64,000 nt of DNA from Tolypocladium sp. Sup5 PDA-1 (Eukaryota > Ascomycota > Sordariomycetes > Hypocreales > Ophiocordycipitaceae), in the NCBI GenBank assembly GCA_000750105.3, contig JPHH03000091.1, forward strand, positions 1 to 64,000, given 5' to 3'. The notes under the pieces were generated by a model. The model worked only from the letters and a program-made list of their open reading frames with translations. It was not told the origin of the DNA and searched no databases. How positions within the stretch are numbered: position 1 is the first letter of the stretch; each line of letters opens with the position of its first letter. Positions 30,524 through 41,037 of the stretch are shown here, one piece after another. Made by a program: the position numbers and the translations under genes.

Positions 30524-32477
30524 ATGCCTCCCTTTGTTGAGATTACCAGCCAGCCTTACGCCGTGCCCGAAACTTCGTCGACTCTCACGTCCTCAGACTC
30601 CTCGCCCGCTACGACCACTGCCGAAGGTTCCAAGTTACACTCCAATACTGAAAAACACGGTCGAACCACCGTAATCAATGATGTTGCCGACGTTCCTCCG
30701 GTTCCGGTTGACGAAGGGCCTCCTGCGACGACGATGCGGCGACCGACGCCGCGATCTTTATCTACTCCGCGCCGTTCCTCGCGAACACGAGTCTCGAAAC
30801 CCATATATAACCTGGCAAAGCTTCTGGGAACCGATGGTCATGGGAAGAGACACGCCAAGGGCGACACTGTTGCGGACCGGAAGAGGCGACGCGCAGACTC
30901 TGGCCATACCCTTCCTAGCAGCATCGAGGCCGCCGCCGGCAAGATCTCGAACGCGACCAAGAAGCCTAATAAAGTCGCAAAGGCTAACACTGATGCGTTA
31001 AAATATCAACAATCATCCACTGCTATAAACACGCCAACCATCACACGCGGTCACGCCAGACAATCTCCCCGTACTACCTGGTACTCCTCCGGCGGCGCTT
31101 CCACTCTGGAACATAAATACCCCAAGTAGGACGAGTCGGTTCACAGAGCCGACATAATCAGCGTTACTATACCGCAGGAGCTTGAGCTGCTTCAGTCTAC
31201 TACTGGCCTTCCCCGCATAGACGGTTCGTCCGCCGTTCACGCCGCCTGGTCCAAAGGCAAATACGTCCTCGACCCCAACGAGCCCACAGCCTCTTTCCAC
31301 GAGAGGGCTAAAGTTGACACCGCGCTAGAACCTGAAAGACAAGAACCAGGAACCGTCACAAGCACTGCGAAGCACCAGTCCAAGAAATACCTCAACGAAG
31401 GTCTCTACGCCGGCCAGGAGGTGCCACTGGACTTCTCCATGGCGCTCACCGTGGCCAAGAAGAAGGAGCTTGCGCAGCTTCCTGAGCTGATACCCAGAGA
31501 TCGCTTCAATAAGACAATGCCGCCGCCCATGTACACCGGCTTCCAGATGCTACTTGCTGGCCGCGACTTCAAACTGCCGTTCCACGTCTGCAATCCTCTC
31601 CCCCCTGGCCAGCCCAAACCGAATGGATGGAAAGAGATGACCAAGAGTAAGTTTTTCTCACTACTTCCTCTTGAGCTACTTCAACACCCTTGCCAGCCAA
31701 TCATTTGCTAACAGTTGCCTTCAGACCGGTTCATTGGTGCCTCCAAGGAGTATTGGCGCAAGACGTCATACATCTTTAACTATCAGTCCAAGTGCGTCTG
31801 CAGGAGCGAGGACGGCTGTGGCGAGAGCTGCCAGAACCGCATCATGCTGTATGAGTGCGACTCCACCAACTGTAATATTGGCAAGGAATTTTGCACAAAC
31901 CGCGCCTTTGCCGATCTTCAGGCTCGGAGAGCTAAGGGACGAAAGCATCGTATCGGTGTCGAGGTAATGAGGACCCTTGACCGGGGCTACGGCGTCCGCA
32001 GCAACCGCTGCTTTCGGCCCAGCCAGATCATCGTGGAGTACGTGGGTGAGATCATCACCAAGGAGGAATGTGAAAGGCGCATGGATGGAATCTATCAGGA
32101 CAATGAGGCGCGTCTGGATCTCAACTCGCTCGCAATTTGCTGCCGTTTCTCATGCTGACTTGATACTTCAGTGCTACTACTTGATGAGTTTTGATCAGAA
32201 CATGATCATTGATGCCACCACCGGCAGCATTGCCCGCTTTATCAACCACAGCTGCAGCCCCAACAGCCAGATGATGAAGTGGATTGTCTCAGGGCAACCC
32301 CGAATGGCGCTCTTTGCGGGTCAAAACCCCATCGTGACGGGCGACGAGCTCACCTTCGACTACAACTTCGAGCCCTTCTCTACCAAGAACGTCCAGAATT
32401 GTCTCTGCGGCTCTGCGAACTGCCGCGGCATCCTTGGTCGTAAGCTGCGCAAAATCAAAACTCCAAGACGGACATAA
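30524..32477 (+). pseudogene. ASH1-type SET-domain histone methyltransferase with one in-frame stop
   Basis: Three exons (30524-31646, 31725-32107, 32172-32477) give 603 codons. Residues 1-200 are disordered and basic, with a nuclear-type KRRRADS. A TAG at 31127-31129 stops this frame, but reading stays open and protein-like beyond. Next come QLPELIPRDRFNKTMPPPMY and the AWS domain (CVCRSEDGCGESCQNRI, then CDSTNCNIGKEFCTNRAF). The SET domain has GYGVRSNRC, IIVEYVGEII, RFINHSCSPN and LTFDYNF; the post-SET has CLCGSANCRG. All catalytic and zinc-binding landmarks are present. ASH1 relatives methylate histone H3 Lys36. Intron 2 has a GC donor (GCGCGT). After KTPRRT a shifted frame continues as DIKKAIKAY, so the C-terminus may also be cut. 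The TAG fits CAG by C to T. Internal starts (ATG 31439) could still give an AWS-SET protein. Confidence 0.75.
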
Positions 32478-33884
32478 AGAAGGCTATTAAAGCCTATCAT
32501 CAACGCGGAACAGCGTAAGACGAGTGAAACCCTGACCCTGGCTCATGATTCACCAAAGGAGAATTGTCATAACGCCCAAAGTGGGCAATGGTCAGCCAGT
32601 GGATGGCGGTCACTGAGATCAGTTGTACTTCGCTCGGTTCCATCACGTTCATGGAGCTTTTCAGGCTGAATATATTAAGTTCCACTATGCTGGGCTGGCT
32701 GGCTGGCCAGGCGTGTGTCACATCCACCGCACAACCGCCACATCACATTGATGACTCGGTGTGTGCATTCAGGAATCAAGCCTCGTTGCCTTCTTACATT
32801 GATAAATGAAGCCTCGTTGCATTGATGACTCGGGACTCAATTGAAGCTGTAACGCCTCAATCGCGAAGTCTAACGCCACCAACACGACTAACACGCAGCC
32901 AACGTTGGATTACAAGGCATCACAGGCCTCAACGGCACAGATAAAAGGAAGCTCTTTTCCACTCATTTAGCTAGAAATCAAGAGTCTTTACCAGTCAATT
33001 ATCTCACCTTCTCACGCGTTAGCGTGCGACATTCACGCAGCTCCCGACAGGAGCGGATTTACATGCAGTTCACGTCGGCGGCCAAGCAAGCGTGGGTGAC
33101 AGTATCACCATGTTGGCTGTACTTGTGAGCCTAGATCGCACTTGCCGCCCGAAGGATGCAGTTTCAGTTAAGCGACCTGTGTGGTATGGTCTTCAGCAGC
33201 CAGTATCCAACAGACAACTGGCTATCATCGACCTCAAGCGGTTGCGTAAAATCGAGGCTGGCTTGCGTGGGGCATTCATACCCAATGATCGTACTCCACT
33301 ACCAACCCGCCAAAGGGCGTGTCAGTAGCCGCCAAGATTCGGATTTACATGCCTTTCTGATTCGTTCTGTACGCGCGCTGAAGAGATTGCATCTATCCGC
33401 ATGCCAAAATTAGTGGCAGCGACCTGAAACAAGGGGAGAATGGTGGTTTGGTGGCGCTGGAAGTCGCGAAATATCGAGTATTCATTGACCACGCGGAGAC
33501 TTTGTAACTAGGACGCGACGTCCATCTGTCGGACCTGTGACGCTAAATTGTGTCTCTCAAGGCAAGCAGTGCATGTAACACGGGTGACTATACCATGGCG
33601 CTGTGCGGGCGCGAGACGAGACCAATTAAAGAGGCCATGTAGCATCATGTGTCGATTGTCGCAGCCATTTGGTTGGCTACGGTTGTCGGGAAGCTTTCAT
33701 GCATGGCTTGCTTGGATCTACGAGACCGACAAACGATACCGACCAAAGACACCGCCCTACGGGGTTGAAGCTTTCCATTTCCTTTCCATATAAGGACGCA
33801 TCGAGGAAATCTCCCCCAAGCGACTGTCTCCTTTCGTCATTGACCTTATCCGCAACTTGAATCACATCCGACCAGAACCAAAAG
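32478..33884. other. intergenic with small local duplications
   Basis: About 1.4 kb without a supported gene. Between 32745 and 32835 two short segments are repeated: CAAGCCTCGTTGC / GAAGCCTCGTTGC and TTGATGACTCGG twice, consistent with slippage or a small duplication. Minor frames at 33092-33328 and 33548-33793 have no motif. A conserved-looking stretch at about 33800-33940 (PFVIDLIRNLNHIRPEPKDV) may be coding but I cannot place it. Confidence 0.3.
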
Positions 33885-34667
33885 ATGTCTTCATTTGTAT
33901 TCCTGAGGAGCCTCAAGGCTGTGATTGACCCAGCAAACACATTTTCCTCTGTCCCGCGATTTGGAAAACTCGCAGCCGAACTACCGCTCCGCCCGAGCTC
34001 GCTCCAACGAAACTGGCCACCCGGCTGCTCTAGAAGCCCAAGGCCGGACAAAACAGCCCCCCGACGCCAGCACCACGAACAGAGCGGAGGACTTGGAACC
34101 AGACAGGGTGTAACGTGCCAGTATCAAGGTTTCAAGCGCAGATGTGACCCCGACCCAACCGAGTCCCCCAAGAGACCCAGGATTGCTGGGACAGGTCCCA
34201 GAGTAGCGCTTTCCTCTTCCAAATCGTCTCTCCGTGGCCGGGATGATCGGTACTCTCGCCAGAAGCCCAACGCTGCCCCTATCCGTCCAAGAGTTCCGAT
34301 CGGGGCGAGTGACTCAAAGCCGCAAGACCGCCTCAGCCACTCCTCCACTCAGGTCACGGTCACAACATCGACAAGGGACCGTGTCTTAGAGATCAATGGA
34401 CCTATCACGAAGAGACAACGGCACACTCCACGCCAGCCTCGGCATCCTCTAAGTACTCGTCCCACGAAATCGGCGAAAACCCAAACGCGAAAGCAAGCGT
34501 GCGGTACCAACAAGCCGAACATCCATGCCGGCCGCGCCGCCCGAAAAAAGCCGAGTCGATGGCATCAAAGTACACTCAGAGGGTTACCATCCGACGACCA
34601 GAAGATGACCACTTCCTCACCAATAGAGTTCTTGTCTTGGCATGGCCCAATGCCAGAAATACGGTAG
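33885..34667 (+). CDS. possible basic, disordered protein
   Basis: A frame of 260 codons, very rich in Arg, Pro, Ser, Lys and Thr (SPKRPRIAG, KRQRHTPRQPRHPLSTRPTK). It has no domain, and an alternative frame at 33925-34113 is at least as protein-like (NYRSARARSNETGHPAALEA). The true gene may change frame by an intron or frameshift near 34110. It could be a nuclear disordered protein or chance. Confidence 0.25.
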   Translation: MSSFVFLRSLKAVIDPANTFSSVPRFGKLAAELPLRPSSLQRNWPPGCSRSPRPDKTAPRRQHHEQSGGLGTRQGVTCQYQGFKRRCDPDPTESPKRPRIAGTGPRVALSSSKSSLRGRDDRYSRQKPNAAPIRPRVPIGASDSKPQDRLSHSSTQVTVTTSTRDRVLEINGPITKRQRHTPRQPRHPLSTRPTKSAKTQTRKQACGTNKPNIHAGRAARKKPSRWHQSTLRGLPSDDQKMTTSSPIEFLSWHGPMPEIR

Positions 34668-35187
34668 CGATCTTGGCAATGGCTTGAGGATGTGACGGAT
34701 TGAGAATGGCCATGGGCACGATACCATTAATAACATGTTGGAACTCATTGCTTCTGGATTTGTCGCGAGTCCCCAAGCTCTTTCTTGCATAAAGTAAGGC
34801 GTTGAACAGAGCAACAATTATTCCCGGAGCCAGCAGAATCCAAGCTGAAGAATGATGCGTTCGTTCGTCCCTATGAGGGCTCATATGCAGATGCTCACCC
34901 ATTACGCCTTCAAGCCACGAAGATATCGAGTTGTCGTGCCCCAATGTCCTACTACTCAGCATCGGTGAGGCGCTCGAGACAGGCAACCTGAGAGAGCGGA
35001 GCAAACAACCCATGACTCCTTCCGGTGGTAAGCATCTCTGGTCCCGAAGCCGGTTGACATAAGCCAACGAAGTGTAGGCAACAAAACATAACCGAGCGGC
35101 GATGTTGCTGCGGTGGGTCATTGCTTCCTCCGCTTCCAGTAGCGTGACTATACGCCTTGACGTCTTCGACGGGAGGTAGAAGGCCAT
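34576..35187 (-). CDS. hypothetical protein with one membrane segment
   Basis: A minus-strand frame of 203 codons from ATG 35187. One hydrophobic helix lies at about residues 118-138 (AWILLAPGIIVALFNALLYA), followed by a basic stretch. Composition is protein-like (AILNPSHPQAIAKIATVFLA) but no family is recognised. Its 3' end overlaps the end of the weak plus-strand frame. Confidence 0.35.
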   Translation of the reverse strand: MAFYLPSKTSRRIVTLLEAEEAMTHRSNIAARLCFVAYTSLAYVNRLRDQRCLPPEGVMGCLLRSLRLPVSSASPMLSSRTLGHDNSISSWLEGVMGEHLHMSPHRDERTHHSSAWILLAPGIIVALFNALLYARKSLGTRDKSRSNEFQHVINGIVPMAILNPSHPQAIAKIATVFLALGHAKTRTLLVRKWSSSGRRMVTL

Positions 35188-35725
35188 TTTTATTGGGCAC
35201 CTCCCACCTACTGAACGCGAGGGGATGCATCAGCAGGGGTCTCTACCGCGGAACTGTGCGCTTTTGCTCCGCCTGTTGTTGGAGCCGGGACGTATTCAAC
35301 CAGCAGGTCGAGGAAGGGGCATTGCTCCCAGATGCTCTAATTCGCGTGTTCGACAGGTGATGATACAATTGGCAGACAGCCCTCCAGCAAGCGCCAGTGT
35401 ATTTCACCTGCGTCTGCCTTGCCGGAACTAAATGCAAAATCAAGGGCTTCTGTCGCGCCAAACGAGCGCTTAACCTTCGCCCCCGATTGGATCCTTCACA
35501 GCCGGGCTTCGCCACGAGCGGTATTAAACCCAGCACAATCCTGCAGCTGTCCGCCACGGAGCACCAAGCGCCAAACAACCCTTCCTGCCTTTGGCAGGAA
35601 ATTTTTGCCCGAGTTCTCGGCCAAACAAATGCATCGTCACAGCTCCCCTTAGACCCTTGCGGACACCAGATACCGTACAACACGCCGGACCCGAGCAAAT
35701 ATATCGGACCTTACGATACTAGAAA

Positions 35726-36434
35726 ATGGGCTCGACCATGGATGAGAGGAAAATTCTCTGGGTATTGGGCAACCTAACAGCTCTGGCACGACACTTAGAA
35801 GAAAATTTGAAGTACCCGAGATTGAGATTAGAGGCTGAGAATGTCATCGCACAAGAAAAGCTCTGGACTTCTTCTCAGCCCATCCCCGACAACATTCAAC
35901 ATACACTCAATTTTGCGGCAATATCATGAGATATTTTCTTAGCTTTTGACGAGGGCAGCAAGGAAGATCCAGCGCTCGAGGGTATCGCACTTAATGCTCT
36001 GGCTGCGCTTGAGCTTTGTGTGATCTTGTGAGTATGTCATAAAGGTTTCCGAACTATACTGATCGTTCAACAGGGAACTTTCCCAAGACCGAGCAGTCAC
36101 CATTGAGGCACACCGAGAACATTTCGCAAACATACTTGAAGGGCTTGGAGAGACCCGAACTGAATGGCATTCTACACAGGAGAGCTTACCGGAGTATCCC
36201 ATGTGTTACCACTTTGGCGGCCGTCAAGGCGGGCCATGGACTCGTACATCATACTCAGATCATCCCCAAGAATCGACGGACTCGCCCTGTTGCTGTAAGA
36301 GCCATCAACACCAGAAAGTTCGTTGGGGCGGTGGACACCACTGCAGCCCGATGAGCTGGGGGAAGGCCTCACGCGGAAGCAGTTCAGAGTATCCGAGCCA
36401 GTATCATGTCCCCAGAATGCGTCGTTGTAGGTAG
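35726..36434 (+). pseudogene. unrecognised gene interrupted by one TGA
   Basis: From the ATG at 35726 the frame reads ILWVLGNLTALARHLEENLK, NVIAQEKLWTSSQPIPDNIQ and HTLNFAAIS, then TGA (35927-35929), then DIFLAFDEGSKEDPALEGIA and LNALAALELCVIL. A 46-nt intron (GTGAGT...CAACAG, about 36028-36073) leads in frame to ELSQDRAVTIEAHREHFANI and LEGLGETRTEWH. Helical, charged composition on both sides of the TGA suggests one gene. TGA fits CGA by C to T. The end beyond about 36250 is uncertain. I cannot name the family. Confidence 0.4.
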
Positions 36435-37834
36435 GAGGGGTTTCGACAGAGTCTTCTCAGACTGTTTCGACATCTGCATGAAGCATCCATTCGTCCGCAA
36501 AGCAGACGTCAGAGATTCCTAGTGGACGAGAGGCTTTCCCGATTGTCACGAGGGGATTGACGTATCCAACAGTTCGAATACTGGTGCCGAAGAATTCCTG
36601 GTTGGCAGGTGTTCTCGATGGTGTTTGGGCAAGATGACATGGTTTCAGTCGTTTGTATAACACCAACCACACAGTCCAACGGTTTGGGGTCAAGCATGGC
36701 AGTGAAAGCTTTTTGAAGGGAGAGAAGCCAGGTTTGTTCAGGTGGGTGCTGCCAGGCTTTATTCATCGCTTATTACCGCGCCGTCCGCATCTTCACTCCG
36801 GGACACTTCATCGCCATCCGTCCGAGCGTCATTCATGGTTGTGACACTGCTCTGCGGAGCCTGACGTAGGTTGCTCCAGGGCTATCAAGAGACGACCTGC
36901 TCCCGCCGTTACCGGACGCGTGTCCGACATTTTCAGCTGTCTCTATCGTCGCTTGATCCGCGCCGTTCGATTCAGGCGTTCCAATTGCGGTAGAGTGTTG
37001 TTTCTTGCCATTCTTTTGTGCCGCAATGCGTCAATCTCAGCGCATGCTCTTGCCTCGATGCCTTTCTGCGCCGAAGAGCCTTGGAGCTGTCGCCAGTTTC
37101 TTCGTTTCGAGAGTTGCTGAAAGGCCCACGCGAGCCTGCGCTTCTTACCTCCCAGTTGCCAGGACCGCGTCTCTAGCCTGTCAATCAATTAGCCTTAGTC
37201 GAGACAGGGTTTGTCTCAGCATACTTGCCAACTTGTTCAGGTTTGTAAAAGTCTCTCCCTCCGGAAGGCGTGTCGCGACACGGTGGCACTGATGCGTGGG
37301 ATCCCAGAACGTCACCATGGTGAAGACGTGTGCCCTGTCGCCCAACTCCTCGGTCTTTCGTAGGAGACTTGGCCCCCTCTGGATAGCCGTGGCCTTCTCT
37401 CCGGCATCGTGTTCGTACAGACACGGCATGTCTTCCATTGGTGGCCAAGATTTGGCCCTGCTAGGAGCGTTTAGTTGAGTGTCGCACGACGAACAGTTGT
37501 CAACAAGATGGCCATCGTGCCACTGCGAGATTGAGCAACACCATACCGTACTGTACCATTCTTCCCACATGATGGCTATGCGGACCTGCGGGTTTTCTCG
37601 TCTCAATGTCTTCTTTTTGCCGCTTCCCTCTCGCGTTTTGGTGGCATCATAACATCATCGCAACGCCGCAGCAATATACAGCCAGTACAGCCCGTAAATG
37701 CCTGTGTGGGCCTGAAGCAGAGTCCAAGAGCCGCCTTGTGGCCCGCATTGTAAAACGCTTGCCGAGTCCCTGTCAGATGAGGCGCTTCTTGACGCGAACG
37801 GGGCACTGTAAAACGCCGGCTATCTCCTACACAC
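36435..37834. other. intergenic, no supported gene
   Basis: Around 1.4 kb. A Lys/Arg-rich minus frame at 36943-37188 and a longer one at 37181-37606 (HDGHLVDNCSSCDTQLN) have no recognisable motif. Possibly old repeat DNA related to the neighbouring inverted repeat, but I cannot align it. Confidence 0.3.
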
Positions 37835-39050
37835 GAGGCGATCATAGACGGACTTTGACATCTGGCTCTTGCAAGGAGCTGCCCGTTTCTTGACGCGGCG
37901 GAGAGACTGCGGGCCTTATGGCTACGCTCAGGGCTCATTGTCGACTTTCAGAGACCGCATTCATGTGGCCACAAGTCCAAAAGCCAGCTACCGCAACTTG
38001 TTGCCGTGAAAGGCCGGTTCAGTCCGATTGGACGAGACGGTTTTCCGAGAGGCTTCTACGAGCAAGAACTTTCCAGGGTCGCTGTACTCCTGTCCAATTA
38101 CAGACTTGATGGGCCCGCAGTGATCCTACGGTGCGTTGTCCATTTGTTTCCCTGACGGCGGCTCTGACGCTGGGTGGATGAATATCCATCATTGACCTAC
38201 GCAGAGGCACCCTATCGCGGCGACGGCAATTCCAAAAGTGACAAGCTGACTGCGCACTTGTCCCGAGAAACATGCTTCTTCATTTCAGGATATAGGGTGA
38301 ATGTGTGATCTCCATCCTGGAGGGCGTATATTTGGGAGTGCCACAGGCGAGCGACGCACCCATGCCATTATGAACACCAAACATTGCCGTTGGTACTGTA
38401 CAGTATTCTCTCATGCCAAAACGGACACACCAGGGCATCCGACGCCGAATAGATCAGTGCAGTCCGGATGATGCGTCGCAGCAAGCCATACCTGTATAGC
38501 TTCGAGAAACAGGTTCCATCCACTCGCTCCGAGGTCGCTCTATGCACAACGTGCCTGACTGCAAAAATTTCCGACCTGTCTGTGGCGTCTGCCTTTGGTC
38601 TTCTTCCTGACTACAATTGTCCATTATTCTCTGTGATGGTCTGAAAATTTTGGCCGCTGCCTGTTGAGACATCCGGCGACTGTCGTGGTGACTTCCACTG
38701 GCCACCCATCACCGTACCTGAGATCCAATCTGAATGTGGCGTCACAGTTTCTGCATGCATATCTCTTTACGCAACAAAAGATCTTTTTTTTTTTGCCAAT
38801 GCAAGGAAAGCGCTCGTAGCCTGTTGCGCCGTTTTCGCCTTCTGATGCTGCTTGAGAGTCGGGCTTCCACATGTTCGCGCGGCGTCGTGCCTGCTTTCTG
38901 CTGTGTTGTGTGGCTATACCCTTTTCATTCAGTTGAGGCCCTACCAATGAACTGTGGAGCAACTTCGGTCGGTTGGTCAGGCTCTCCTAGACGGCGCAGC
39001 GTCGGACTGGCTCCCTCGCGACTCTCTTGTCCCGTCGGCAAGTGTGCTGT
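37835..39050 (+). repeat. left arm of a large diverged inverted repeat
   Basis: The sequence matches the reverse complement of 39825-40690 in the same order. ATAGACGGACTTTGACATCT pairs with ATAGACAGACTTTGACATCT. TTGTCGACTTTCAGAGACCG pairs with TTGTCGACTCTCAGAGACCG. AGACTTGATGGGCCCGCAG pairs with AGACTTGATGGGTCAGCAG. GTGGCGTCACAGTTTCTGCA pairs with GTGGCGTCACAGGTGCCACA, and CCCTTTTCGCCTTCTGA-type sequence recurs near 38830. The left arm has about 350 extra bases (about 38240-38560). No intact gene lies in it. A minus frame at 38624-38962 includes RYACRNCDATF, faintly like a zinc finger. Confidence 0.65.
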
Positions 39051-39824
39051 TTCTGAACCAACGAAGTTAAGGACCGTATGCTTCTGGGGCTGACGCACAT
39101 CTCTGTTTCCCGTGGCTTTCTATTCCGCTTCCGCGGCGACACATGATTGGCCAGACTGCCGCGCTTGTCTACCTAGCACGTTCTGGCCCTGCAAGCAGTG
39201 TGTCGACGAGCGGGCGAGCGGGCGGCTGTACGGTTATTGACTGAAGAAAATCCTGGACAGAAGAAGTCATTTGCGGCGCAACAGGTTCACAAGGTGCCCA
39301 TCAGCATTCTCAAGATGTGCGTGGCTCAGGGCAGCTTTCGCAGCGGCGTTAAGCCGAGACCCAGGGGTTTACGCCATGGCGTAATGGTTTGCGGCGTCAC
39401 CGAGTGTGATAGTCGGTAGCTCTGTCTGAGAGTCAAACCAAGGACGCCGCCGCCTTCAAGGCCCGCAATGCGTGCGTTATGAGATAGTGCTGGAATGACA
39501 AAACCTCGCCGGTGTGAGGCTAGATGGAGGATATGTTTAAGCTGACTCGACTAAGCCAACTGGGGGCCGGGGGGGAGAAGGCGAGGACATCTAAGGGCGC
39601 CGGAGTTCCCCAGCCGACTATGCCTGAAAGTGTTCCGCGGGCGAGGTTCCGGCGCTTGCCAGCACGGTGCCCACGCAGGCCCGCCTGCGACGGCTCAACA
39701 CCCCAGACGGCTACTTGCGCGGTGTCTGCAGTGAGCCTCGTAAAGCTGGTACACTTCCCTGGTCCCTCCCGCTAAGCCCGGGTAGAGAAGAAGACTACAA
39801 GGACAAGACGCCGTACGGCGGTCT
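39051..39824. other. spacer between the inverted repeat arms
   Basis: About 775 bases unique within the window, GC-rich, with only short frames (39198-39419, 39524-39775). No gene is recognised. Confidence 0.35.
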
Positions 39825-40690
39825 TGTTGCCTGCTGCAATCGTTGTCAACGAGACAGGAGAGTCGGCAGCGGAACCAGCCGAGCGGCCAGACAGCGCAGC
39901 ATCGGAGGTTCTTGGACAAAGGACCGACCTGGACACAGGAGTGCCTTGTCCACAGGCCGAAACTGCTCCACAGTTGGTTGGTACTGAACGAGAAGATTAT
40001 GGCAACACAGTGCAGGAACGATGTCACGCGAACATGTGAAAGACCGACATCCCAAGCAGCTTCAGAAGGCGAAAAGGGCGCGGCAAGCCTATACCCGCGT
40101 TTGCACACTTTCCCCCTTGTCACCAAAACGCCTTTGTTGTCTCAGGATACGCATGTGGCACCTGTGACGCCACGTCCACATCGGTGTCAGGTACAGTATC
40201 AACAGGCAGCAGGTTAATTCCTGTATGTACACCAAAGAGAGAATAATGTACATACAACGAAAGCCATGAGAAGATCATAGGTAGACGCCATGGACAGGTC
40301 GGCAAATTTCGCAGCCAGGTACGTTGTGCTAGTGCCTCTGCGTAGGACAACGGTGGTAGACATTCATCCACCATCGTCATAGGATCGCTGCTGACCCATC
40401 AAGTCTGTAAATGGACAAGAGGTAGAGTAACCAGGTAGGTTTCTTGCCCATAAAATCCTCACCGAAACCGCATCGTTCAATTGGACTGAATCTATCTTTA
40501 CGGCAAATCGCGGTAGCCATGGTTTGAACTTGTAGCCACAGGAACGCGGTCTCTGAGAGTCGACAATAGGCCCTAAACCCGCAGCATCTCCGCCGATGTA
40601 AGAAGCGAGCAGCTCCAGGCAGCAGCCAGATGTCAAAGTCTGTCTATTATAATCGTCTCGTGGGCACCGATCTTGTTCCACCGGTAAGTT
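39825..40690 (-). repeat. right arm of the large diverged inverted repeat
   Basis: Reverse-complement partner of 37835-39050, shorter because about 350 bases of the left arm are missing. The shared order of landmarks spans the whole arm. Many differences between arms are transitions. Open frames remain on both strands (40681-40364 minus; 39843-40217 plus) but none is a recognised protein. The two arms probably represent two insertions of one element, or an old inverted duplication. Confidence 0.65.
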
Positions 40691-41037
40691 CGTTCCCGCC
40701 GATCGGTAGGGTAGACAGCTATCTCACTCATAGCACGATCGACGATGGAATGCAAGAGGCAAAGAACGGCGCAAACGCCTTGTGACCTACTTGTTTAATC
40801 GGCCATGGTCGGTGTCTTTGGAGCTCAGTAAGGAGTTTAGTCTATGATCTTACAAAAGGACTTTCGCGAATTCGGGTGTGTCGACGGATATGTGGTGCTC
40901 GTGGGTGTATTGTACTAAATGGACTTCTCGTTCATGAACTGACTAGACTACTTCAACTAATAACAATGTCACTCATACAATGGGACGTGGCTCTGCAGGT
41001 ATGCACCAGTCCCCTAGCAACACTCTCCATGCCTCAG
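40691..41037. other. intergenic, nothing recognised
   Basis: About 350 bases downstream of the right arm, before the end of the minus-strand gene. No coding signal. Confidence 0.3.

Noticed and set aside
31127..31199. An intron that would remove the TAG in the SET gene
   Set aside because: The GTAGGA donor with CAG acceptors at 52 or 70 nt gives lengths that break the frame, and no other in-phase pair was found.
37181..37606. 141-codon minus frame as a transposase fragment
   Set aside because: No DDE, zinc-binding or helix-turn-helix pattern could be identified; similarity was only impression.
38624..38962. C2H2-like RYACRNCDATF on the minus strand of the inverted repeat
   Set aside because: No following His pair at the right spacing and not conserved in the other arm, so not called a zinc finger gene.
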